From: Bacteroidota bacterium
Lineage (GTDB): Bacteria > Bacteroidota > Bacteroidia > Chitinophagales > Saprospiraceae
Length of the DNA stretch: 9,821 nt
NCBI GenBank assembly: GCA_008501835.1
Contig: QQUB01000874.1
Span: 1-9,821 of the forward strand
Direction: 5' to 3'
The position numbers and the translations under genes are program-made. Below, piece after piece: positions 1 to 5,625 of the stretch. The notes beneath the pieces were generated by a model, which was not told the origin of the DNA, ran no database searches, and worked only from the letters and a program-made list of their open reading frames with translations. Numbering within the stretch: the stretch's first letter is position 1; every line of letters begins with the position of its first letter.

Positions 1-280
1 AGAAGAACCACCCACGCCTGTTGAAACTCCGGAAGAAATAATAGAGGAAGCTCCCGAAGACGCCCCGGAACCTACCGAAGGCCCAACCTCTAACCCTGAT
101 TTCACGGACGAGCCGGAAATAGCCCCCGAACCCGGAGCAGCTCTATTTCATACCGTTAGTCAAGGCGATACGCTTTGGAATATTTCCAAGCGATATAACA
201 CTTCTGTTGACGCCATTAAAAGACTCAACAATCTCACTGATAACACAATCAGGCTTGGGATGAAATTGAGGGTAAAATAA
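1..280 (+). CDS. C-terminal part of a LysM-domain cell-wall protein (5' end outside the window)
   Basis: The frame is open from base 2 to the TAA at 278-280, so 92 C-terminal residues are visible. The first half is a low-complexity linker rich in Glu, Pro and Thr (for example EEPPTPVETPEE). The last 43 residues form one complete LysM domain: it opens with HTVSQGDTLWNISKRYN, continues through DAIKRLNNL and closes with GMKLRVK at the stop codon. LysM domains bind N-acetylglucosamine-containing glycans, mainly peptidoglycan, so the protein probably acts in the periplasm or at the cell wall. In Bacteroidota a C-terminal LysM after such a linker is often attached to a glucosaminidase, amidase or peptidase, but the catalytic part, if any, lies upstream of the window and cannot be judged. 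Two hairpins follow the stop; the second has a T-run and probably ends this transcript. The domain call is secure and the enzyme identity is unknown. Confidence 0.9.
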   Translation, partial: EEPPTPVETPEEIIEEAPEDAPEPTEGPTSNPDFTDEPEIAPEPGAALFHTVSQGDTLWNISKRYNTSVDAIKRLNNLTDNTIRLGMKLRVK

Positions 281-284
281 CTGT

Positions 285-300
285 ACCCCGCTGGCGGGGT
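285..300. repeat. Short GC-rich palindrome, first copy
   Basis: ACCCCGC-TG-GCGGGGT is a perfect 7-base stem around TG, starting 4 bases after the LysM-gene stop. The exact reverse complement lies at 425-440 (same stem, CA loop), so the two copies are inverted relative to each other. This copy is not followed by a T-run on the plus strand, so alone it is not a typical intrinsic terminator. It looks like a short extragenic palindrome. Confidence 0.8.
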
Positions 301-351
301 CAAATTTGACAACCAGGTATTACCGTCTTGAAAAAAAATCCTGTCAAATTT

Positions 352-391
352 GGGGGTGGATTATTTCCGGGAAAATCCACCCCCGATTTTT
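352..391 (+). terminator. Intrinsic terminator of the LysM gene
   Basis: An 11-base perfect stem pairs GGGGGTGGATT (352-362) with AATCCACCCCC (374-384). The 11-base gap, with TTTCC and GGAAA in it, can pair further. TTTTT follows at 387-391, two bases after the stem. The T-run is only on the plus-strand side, so it fits termination of the rightward LysM transcript before the convergent channel gene. Confidence 0.75.
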
Positions 392-416
392 AGCCAAAAG
401 TTTTCACTTTTCGATT

Positions 417-440
417 AAAAACCGACCCCGCCAGCGGGGT
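417..440 (-). terminator. Intrinsic terminator of the MscS-family gene
   Basis: The palindrome ACCCCGC-CA-GCGGGGT (425-440) lies 9 bases past the channel gene's stop. Read on the minus strand it is followed by CGG and then TTTTT (421-417). This is a compact terminator for leftward transcription. The stem is the inverted copy of the palindrome at 285-300. Confidence 0.65.
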
Positions 441-449
441 AAATCTTTC

Positions 450-2069
450 TTACAACCTCGTCTTCGTATCTTCAATAAACGCATCAAAGCGCTTCTTCAA
501 TTTGTCGTTATCAGTTTCATAAGTCGGAGCAGTGCTTCCACTTCCCGGGAATTCTTCCATGTAGAGGGTTGTAGATGGGAATGCAAAGCGCACGCCGAGT
601 CTTTCAGCCAATTCAATAATGGAAAAGTACAACTCCTCTTTAACCCGAAGTTCTGAACCATAATCCGGGACATAAAGCGGAACCCGGAACAATATGTTAA
701 TGGAGGAATCACCCAGACTGTTTAAATGCACATAACTGGACTCCTCCTTGGCATCAGGATGTAATTCCACGATTTTTCTAAGTCCTTCGATAAAGGTTTT
801 CATCAATGGCAGGGGAGTGTCGTAAGTGACGCCAATACTGATATTGAATAACCGGAAAATACGAACCCCCATATTGTTAATGGATGCGTTGGCAATGGAC
901 CCGTTGGGAACACTGATGATGGAGGAGTCCGGTTTTTGCATCTTCGTGGACCTGAAACCAACTTCAAGCACGGTACCTGACATTCCCGAGTACTCTATGA
1001 AATCCCCAATCTGGAAAGGTCGATCCACGAAGATCATGGCAGACCCGATCAGGTTTTTGACGGTATCCTGAGCTGCAAGTGCCAGCGCCAGACCACCTAT
1101 GGATAAACCGGCGATCAGAGCTGTAACGTTGACATCCAGGATTTGCAATAGTTGAATAATACCCCCGATAATGATTACCGCCTGGATAGACCTTTTGATG
1201 ATAGGTACCAGTTGCTCATCCATTTTGCTCTCGGTGCTTTCGGTAAATTTTATGGTATAAGCCATGAAAATATCCAAGACCTTGAAAGCAATGATCACAA
1301 AAAGAATAGTGGTGATCACCTTAATGACTCCAATCGCGAAAACAGAAGCGGTAACCGGCAATAATAACGCTGGCAGAAATACCTTGATCAGTCTGAGAAT
1401 GATCAGCACACTTACTAACCTGGCAATACTGGATACCAGATTAGCGTCAATGATATTATCACCCTTGCGCCATCGACTGAGCCTCCTGATAACCGGATTG
1501 AGCAACCTGCTCAGGATTATATGAATAATCAAACCAATAGCGATCAGTAATAACAGTCCAAAATATTGCCAAAGGGCCAGACCCAAAATTTTGGTTTGAC
1601 CTTCCTTTGGCAGAAAGTTCAGAAGAATATCTGACCCGAAGGGATAAACTTTTTTATGTAGCTTGGGAATATTCGCCACCGTTTCTTTTGAATAATACCA
1701 TTTACCATTCACCTTCTCCAGGTAGATCTCCGGCATTTCTTTTGGGAACGGAGTATAGATCATTTGATCAGACAAAGAGTCTACCCAGTTCGGGTCGGTG
1801 GGTATCTTATTAAAATGAACAAAAAGACCTTCACCGTCCAGAATCTGCTTTAGTTTAATTGCTCTCCTGGAAAGGAATGTTGAATCTCCTTCAGGGTAGA
1901 GTGCTTCGGATGCACGGCCTGGATCATAGGAATCTAGTTGCAGGTAGTACAGATGCACATACATGCTGTTATTGGGGTTTTCAAGGGTGATTTGAAAATC
2001 CCTGCTGGCCTGTGAAAAAAGGGTAGCTGAGAGGAGGAAAAAAACCAGGGTGACTATATGTTTTTGCAT
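450..2069 (-). CDS. MscS-family mechanosensitive ion channel with an extra N-terminal periplasmic domain
   Basis: Predicted 539-residue inner-membrane channel that would open under membrane tension and release solutes on hypo-osmotic shock. From the chosen start: a signal peptide (MQKHIVTLVFFLLSATLFSQ), a soluble region to about residue 160 with no recognised domain, and transmembrane segments near 162-184, 213-236, 242-269 and 292-312. The pore-lining helix follows at about 319-343 (AGLSIGGLALALAAQDTVKN), then the MscS beta domain (FVDRPFQIGDFIE, GTVLEVGFRST, ISVPNGSIAN) and an alpha/beta C-terminal domain. It is longer than E. coli MscS (about 286 residues), matching the larger multi-helix members of the family. 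The frame opens at 2117, but a promoter overlaps that stretch and the signal peptide begins at 2069, so 2069 is the start. It is convergent with the LysM gene, divergent from the DUF5686-type gene, and probably monocistronic. Family assignment is firm; gating and ion selectivity are not shown. Confidence 0.93.
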   Translation of the reverse strand: MQKHIVTLVFFLLSATLFSQASRDFQITLENPNNSMYVHLYYLQLDSYDPGRASEALYPEGDSTFLSRRAIKLKQILDGEGLFVHFNKIPTDPNWVDSLSDQMIYTPFPKEMPEIYLEKVNGKWYYSKETVANIPKLHKKVYPFGSDILLNFLPKEGQTKILGLALWQYFGLLLLIAIGLIIHIILSRLLNPVIRRLSRWRKGDNIIDANLVSSIARLVSVLIILRLIKVFLPALLLPVTASVFAIGVIKVITTILFVIIAFKVLDIFMAYTIKFTESTESKMDEQLVPIIKRSIQAVIIIGGIIQLLQILDVNVTALIAGLSIGGLALALAAQDTVKNLIGSAMIFVDRPFQIGDFIEYSGMSGTVLEVGFRSTKMQKPDSSIISVPNGSIANASINNMGVRIFRLFNISIGVTYDTPLPLMKTFIEGLRKIVELHPDAKEESSYVHLNSLGDSSINILFRVPLYVPDYGSELRVKEELYFSIIELAERLGVRFAFPSTTLYMEEFPGSGSTAPTYETDNDKLKKRFDAFIEDTKTRL

Positions 2070-2086
2070 GTCTTTTGTGTTTTTTG

Positions 2087-2118
2087 CAAAGGTAAATGTT
2101 AGCGAACGCATTGGCAAA
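2087..2118 (-). promoter_or_regulatory. Bacteroidota-type promoter of the MscS-family gene
   Basis: On the minus strand TTTG (2118-2115) is followed after 20 bases by TACCTTTG (2094-2087). This matches the phylum's -33 TTTG and -7 TAnnTTTG elements with the expected spacing. It ends 17 bases before the ATG at 2069. It rules out the upstream ATG at 2117, which lies inside the -33 element. Confidence 0.7.
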
Positions 2119-2299
2119 AAACTACTCCAAAACCAGACTTCTCCGTGGAATTAATTTTATTGCCCTGGTATTTTTCAACTTTTGTTCGAATAAACTGTCT
2201 TTCAGAAGTAACATTATGCAATCTGTTTCGTCTTTTGGGAAAGCTCGAAGCAGTCCAATGTTTCGTACACAAAACCTGTTAGACAAAATCAAACGACCT

Positions 2300-4420
2300 A
2301 TGACCAAAAGAATATTTTTCTTTTCTTTTTTATTTTTCCTTGTGTTTTCTATTTCTGCTCAGGATCTCATCACAATAACCGGAATAGTGGTGGATGAAGA
2401 TACCGGACTTGGTATTGGATATGCACACGTTGGTATTCCTGAACAGGGTATTGGAACGACCACTGGCGGCAACGGAAGGTTTACTTTTAAGCTGCCAGAA
2501 GCCTATAAAAATTCGGAAATGCTCGTTTCCTATATCGGGTATAAAACTTTCCGAAAACCAATAAGTGAGATTAGCGGATCAATAAATGTACGATTGAAGA
2601 AAAGTGCTGCCATGCTGGATGAAGTGGTAGTTATGAGTGATGGCGGCGTTGAAAACATCGTTCGTAAAGCCGTGAAAAATATCAAATTAAATTATCCGAC
2701 CTATGGGACTTCATACCTGGGCTTTTACAGAGAATCCAGAACGGACGATAGTTTGAGGCACATCTATTTGGCAGAGGGAGTACTGGATATTTATAAAAGA
2801 AGCTATAAGAGTAAAAAAGAAGGTTATGTAAGCCTTGTACAGGGTAGGAAAATAAACTTAAAAAACCCTCTGGATACCACGGTACGTTCCGGATTTTCTT
2901 CAGGGCATATGGCGCCACATCGCTTCGATTTTGTTCAGAATCGAACTGATTTCATCGACCCGCGATTTTTTAAAGTTTATAATTATAGAATCGAAAGTAT
3001 CACCACATATAATGATCGTCCTGTTTATGTGATCGCCTTTGATAAGAATGAAGACGTGATAGGGCCTCAGGGAGAGGTAGAAGTCGAGGGGAGCAGCGAG
3101 ACCAAAGGGTTGATGAAGGTGCTCAATATGTTTCGCAAAAAGAAACGTACGATCGAAGCGCGCATGAAAGGCCGGATCTATATCGATAAAGAATCCTATG
3201 CTTTTATTCGCGCGGAGTTCGAAATGACCCCTAAAGGACTTGAAGTTTATGATTATTATCCGCTCTATGCCGGGAATTGGCAAGGCAATAAATATGTGGT
3301 CAATTACAGACAACTGGGTGATAAATGGTATTTCAGTGATGCTCTCCGTGAAGGTATTTACGGACGCGGTGGTATCTATACCAATGAAATAAAGATTACG
3401 GAAGTCAAGGCCGGCAAAGGAGAACCAATCGAGTACCTCGAAAGGATGAGTCGTGGGGTTGAATTTACGAGGATGACGGGGACTTATGATGAAGATTTCT
3501 GGAAGTCTTACAATGTCGTGCCATTAAGTGAAGGGCTCTCAGAAAGCGTTCAGCAATATAAGAACAGCCAAAAGGCGCAGGAGGTGTTTGATAATGAATA
3601 TATGGCATCTTTACAGCAAAAAAGAGATTCGATTCAACGGGTTAAGACACTCGAAGCCAGAGTTGAACCAGGAAGTGAAAGAGAGCTGGAATTTGACATT
3701 GGAGAACCTGGGTTCAAACGGAAAAAACGCCCATATAAAAGAGTCAAATTTTCTATGGGAGTTGGCAGCCATTTTATACCAACAGAGCAACAAGATGTCG
3801 GTCTAGTTTTCCAGACGGATAATGCTGATAATCCACAAACGATCATTTCGACGCAAAATGAGATTCAGCCAAGGGACTTTGAAATTTTCGGTTTCTGGAA
3901 CTTTGATATTTTCTATCACAAGAACTTTTTCATTCGTTTCGGTACTGCCTTTGATTTTTACAATAGTATATACAAAGAGACAACGCTGGGTACAGGTTTG
4001 CAAATGAACCTTTCTAAGCAACGCCCATTTTATATCCGTACTGCCGCTACCTATAATCACTTCAGGTATGCCAGGAAGATCGGACAGGCTACCAACGAGT
4101 ATGGGAAATTCGAAGCCAACGGTAAAAAATTTAAGGCCGATCACATCAATATGTATTATGGTACCAGAAATCACAGCCTTGGGCTTTCCGCCGAATTGTC
4201 CCTCGAATTGAATCCCGGAAGGGAATTGTATGTGCGTGGAAAATACAATTTACCGGTATTTCAGCGTAATGAGATCTGGCTATGGGAACGTCGTGAAGTT
4301 TTCAGGAAGAAAAAATTCATTCCGGAGAAGAGGGATCAGGTGTTGGTAACAACCAATGGAAAACATCCATTTATTCCTGAACAGACCTTCAGTGTGACGG
4401 TAGGGATTTTGTTTAAGTAA
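2300..4420 (+). CDS. DUF5686 / carboxypeptidase-regulatory-like outer-membrane protein
   Basis: Predicted 706-residue exported protein. It starts with a signal peptide (MTKRIFFFSFLFFLVFSISA, cleavage near SAQ-D). Residues about 23-108 form a carboxypeptidase-D regulatory-like beta-sandwich of the kind at the N-terminus of SusC/TonB-dependent receptors: ITGIVVDEDTG, a TTTGGNGRFTFKLP turn, VSYIGYKT and LDEVVV. After it comes the long body typical of DUF5686-type proteins (ENIVRKAVKNI, YLGFYRES). The last third is rich in alternating aromatic strands and ends in SVTVGILFK, as expected for an outer-membrane beta-barrel. Molecular function is not established for the family; no TonB box, plug domain or catalytic motif is visible. 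The same frame is open back to 2096, but that stretch overlaps the divergent promoter and lacks a signal sequence, so 2300 is preferred. No SD or clear promoter is visible in the 230 bases upstream. An inverted repeat begins 15 bases after the stop and may help end transcription. Confidence 0.88.
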   Translation: MTKRIFFFSFLFFLVFSISAQDLITITGIVVDEDTGLGIGYAHVGIPEQGIGTTTGGNGRFTFKLPEAYKNSEMLVSYIGYKTFRKPISEISGSINVRLKKSAAMLDEVVVMSDGGVENIVRKAVKNIKLNYPTYGTSYLGFYRESRTDDSLRHIYLAEGVLDIYKRSYKSKKEGYVSLVQGRKINLKNPLDTTVRSGFSSGHMAPHRFDFVQNRTDFIDPRFFKVYNYRIESITTYNDRPVYVIAFDKNEDVIGPQGEVEVEGSSETKGLMKVLNMFRKKKRTIEARMKGRIYIDKESYAFIRAEFEMTPKGLEVYDYYPLYAGNWQGNKYVVNYRQLGDKWYFSDALREGIYGRGGIYTNEIKITEVKAGKGEPIEYLERMSRGVEFTRMTGTYDEDFWKSYNVVPLSEGLSESVQQYKNSQKAQEVFDNEYMASLQQKRDSIQRVKTLEARVEPGSERELEFDIGEPGFKRKKRPYKRVKFSMGVGSHFIPTEQQDVGLVFQTDNADNPQTIISTQNEIQPRDFEIFGFWNFDIFYHKNFFIRFGTAFDFYNSIYKETTLGTGLQMNLSKQRPFYIRTAATYNHFRYARKIGQATNEYGKFEANGKKFKADHINMYYGTRNHSLGLSAELSLELNPGRELYVRGKYNLPVFQRNEIWLWERREVFRKKKFIPEKRDQVLVTTNGKHPFIPEQTFSVTVGILFK

Positions 4421-4435
4421 ACTTCTTTAACACAA

Positions 4436-4676
4436 AGGCATATAGTACACATAGCATTTAGAGCAAGTTTAAATATTTTATTTTAGATTTTCGTAACTAC
4501 TCAAATGTTATTCCAACTTGAGAGGATATTTGGATAAAATGGATGGGTGGATGATTGTTTTCATTTATCCAATTTTCCTCTTCCCTTTGAAATACTGCTT
4601 GGAATAAGAAGTTGATTTTCAGTTGATAAAGATTTCAACATGCTCTTATAATTCGAGCTATGTGTACTATGTGCCT
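4436..4676. repeat. Long imperfect inverted repeat, MITE-like element (about 240 bases)
   Basis: The terminal arms AGGCATATAGTACACATAGC (4436-4455) and its complement at 4657-4676 match at 19 of 20 bases. Further arms nest in the same order: 4461-4474 with 4632-4645 (12 of 14), TTATTCCAA 4508-4516 with 4599-4607 (9 of 9), and 4522-4541 with 4562-4580 around a 20-base loop. The whole segment can therefore fold as one long broken hairpin. It encodes no protein of note. TTAA occurs just outside both ends (4427-4430 and 4681-4684), which could be a target duplication, but 4-5 unpaired bases intervene. A miniature transposable element is the best guess; a structured RNA or large terminator is the alternative. 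Confidence 0.7.
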
Positions 4677-4696
4677 ATGATTAAAAATATTTTCTA

Positions 4697-4709
4697 GTTC
4701 CATTGGAAC
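4697..4709. repeat. Small perfect hairpin GTTCC-ATT-GGAAC
   Basis: A 5-base stem with a 3-base loop in the non-genic stretch right of the long inverted repeat. It is directly followed by GGCACC (4710-4715), which recurs inside the next hairpin at 4781-4786. This suggests one composite extragenic palindromic unit. No T-run follows in either direction. Confidence 0.45.
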
Positions 4710-4770
4710 GGCACCAATAAAGCACCTGCAAATCAATTTTTCCGTATTTATGAAGCAGGCAGTTTCTTAA

Positions 4771-4804
4771 TTCTTTATAGGGCACCGATGTGCCTTGTAA
4801 AGAA
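4771..4804. repeat. Two-step hairpin (TTCTTTA ... TAAAGAA with inner GGCAC-CGAT-GTGCC)
   Basis: The outer arms TTCTTTA (4771-4777) and TAAAGAA (4798-4804) pair perfectly. A 3-base internal loop on each side separates them from the inner stem GGCAC (4781-4785) / GTGCC (4790-4794) closed by a CGAT tetraloop. There is no T-run, so a terminator is unlikely. It resembles a repetitive extragenic palindrome or a small structured leader. Confidence 0.55.
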
Positions 4805-4868
4805 ATGCTGTCTTTACGAGTCTTGAAATTTAGGCTGAACGCATTAAGCTTTAATAAAATGATTTTAC

Positions 4869-4902
4869 TTGTAAGTATAGTGTTTGAGTTTTTGTATTTT
4901 TG
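4869..4902 (+). promoter_or_regulatory. Tentative promoter of the CPBP protease gene
   Basis: TATTTTTG at 4895-4902 fits the Bacteroidota -7 consensus TAnnTTTG and lies 40 bases before the ATG at 4943. The nearest upstream TTG (4869-4871) is 23 bases away, a little longer than the usual 19-21, so the match is only partial. Confidence 0.35.
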
Positions 4903-4942
4903 GAGAGGTTGCGAATAGGACTTAACTCAAGCCAACTTAAGA

Positions 4943-5596
4943 ATGAATTTTTTAAGAGCTATATTATTCTTGTTTCTATATCTTATTTTTGGAGAAATTA
5001 TAGGGTTATGGGTTTATATCCCAGGACACTTTGGAGTAAAAGTATATTCGTTTCATTTCTTTGTAACTGGTTTTTTATTCTTATGCCTAATAATTCTATT
5101 CCTTCGGTATGTTAAAGGAAGGGACTACAGGTTTCCGCAAAAGACGGAGCTGAAATGGTATCTACTAGCTCTCCTTCTAGGAGTTTTGTACATTCCATTT
5201 CAGAATTTACTCAATTTACCATATGATTTTTTATTAAATGATAATAACAAAATTGTTTTTGATTTTGATGGAATTTCAGACTTAATGAAACTAAATAGTT
5301 TTGCGACAATTATATTATTTCCTATTGCAGAAGAATTATTTTTTAGAGATTTTTTGCTGGAAGGGCTAAAGAGAAAATACTCAATAATCTTTTCCTTGTT
5401 TTTTTCCTCACTTTTATTTTCCATAATGCATTTTCCATATGCCGAGATAATATTTGATTTACAGTACAGCTTTAACCAATTATATATCACTTTCTTTGGA
5501 GGATTAATTTTAGGGCTGGTTTATCTTAAATCAAAATCGGTTGGTCCTCCAATTGTAATGCATATTTTTTGGAATTTGTTTGCAGTGATGGTTTGA
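4943..5596 (+). CDS. CPBP (CAAX protease / bacteriocin-processing) family intramembrane metalloprotease
   Basis: Predicted 217-residue integral membrane protein with several hydrophobic helices. All family motifs are present: EELFFR with the Glu pair at 130-131 and Arg135, FSIMH (F159, H163), and HIFWN (H207, N211). In this family the glutamates and histidines form the metal-dependent active site inside the membrane. Members include eukaryotic Rce1, which trims prenylated CAAX proteins, and bacterial proteins tied to bacteriocin immunity or peptide maturation. Nothing nearby encodes a bacteriocin or prenylated substrate, so the substrate is unknown. Size is normal and nothing looks truncated. 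The gene is clearly more AT-rich than its neighbours, with heavy use of TTT, ATT and TTA, and follows a repeat-filled spacer, which suggests recent acquisition. It stands alone, converging on the glycosyl-1-phosphate transferase gene with 29 bases between the stops. The start at 4943 gives an immediate membrane-anchor sequence. Confidence 0.9.
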   Translation: MNFLRAILFLFLYLIFGEIIGLWVYIPGHFGVKVYSFHFFVTGFLFLCLIILFLRYVKGRDYRFPQKTELKWYLLALLLGVLYIPFQNLLNLPYDFLLNDNNKIVFDFDGISDLMKLNSFATIILFPIAEELFFRDFLLEGLKRKYSIIFSLFFSSLLFSIMHFPYAEIIFDLQYSFNQLYITFFGGLILGLVYLKSKSVGPPIVMHIFWNLFAVMV

Positions 5597-5625
5597 TAAA
5601 ATATTCGCGAAAAATAGCTGAAAAC

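Larger units (their letters stand above)
4681..4926 (-). other. 81-codon open frame without ATG, overlapping palindromes; possible coding remnant or repeat
   Basis: On the minus strand the frame is open for 81 codons between TGA (4929-4927) and TAA (4683-4681). It contains no ATG. The translation is basic, with stretches such as KDSISLQGTSVPYKELRN and YGKIDLQVLYWCRSNGTR. I recognise no domain. It could be the tail of a decayed gene, a piece of a dispersed repeat that happens to be open, or chance in AT-rich DNA. It overlaps the two hairpins at 4697-4709 and 4771-4804 and the leader of the protease gene. It is not called as a gene. Confidence 0.3.

Noticed and set aside
306..656. 116-codon plus-strand open frame
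   Set aside because: It crosses the terminator hairpins and then lies antisense to the C-terminal part of the channel gene; the protein has no recognisable character.
2070..2117. 16-residue N-terminal extension of the MscS-family frame to an ATG at 2117
   Set aside because: It overlaps the promoter elements and precedes an obvious signal peptide starting at 2069.
2096..2299. 68-residue N-terminal extension of the DUF5686-type frame
   Set aside because: It overlaps the divergent promoter region, has no export or domain character, and would bury the signal peptide that starts at 2300.
4431..4680. TTAA target-site duplication around the long inverted repeat
   Set aside because: TTAA is common in AT-rich DNA and the two copies are separated from the arms by unequal unpaired bases, so it is kept only as a hint.
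4900..5115. 71-codon plus-strand open frame overlapping the start of the CPBP protease
   Set aside because: It is out of frame with the protease motifs and shows no domain.
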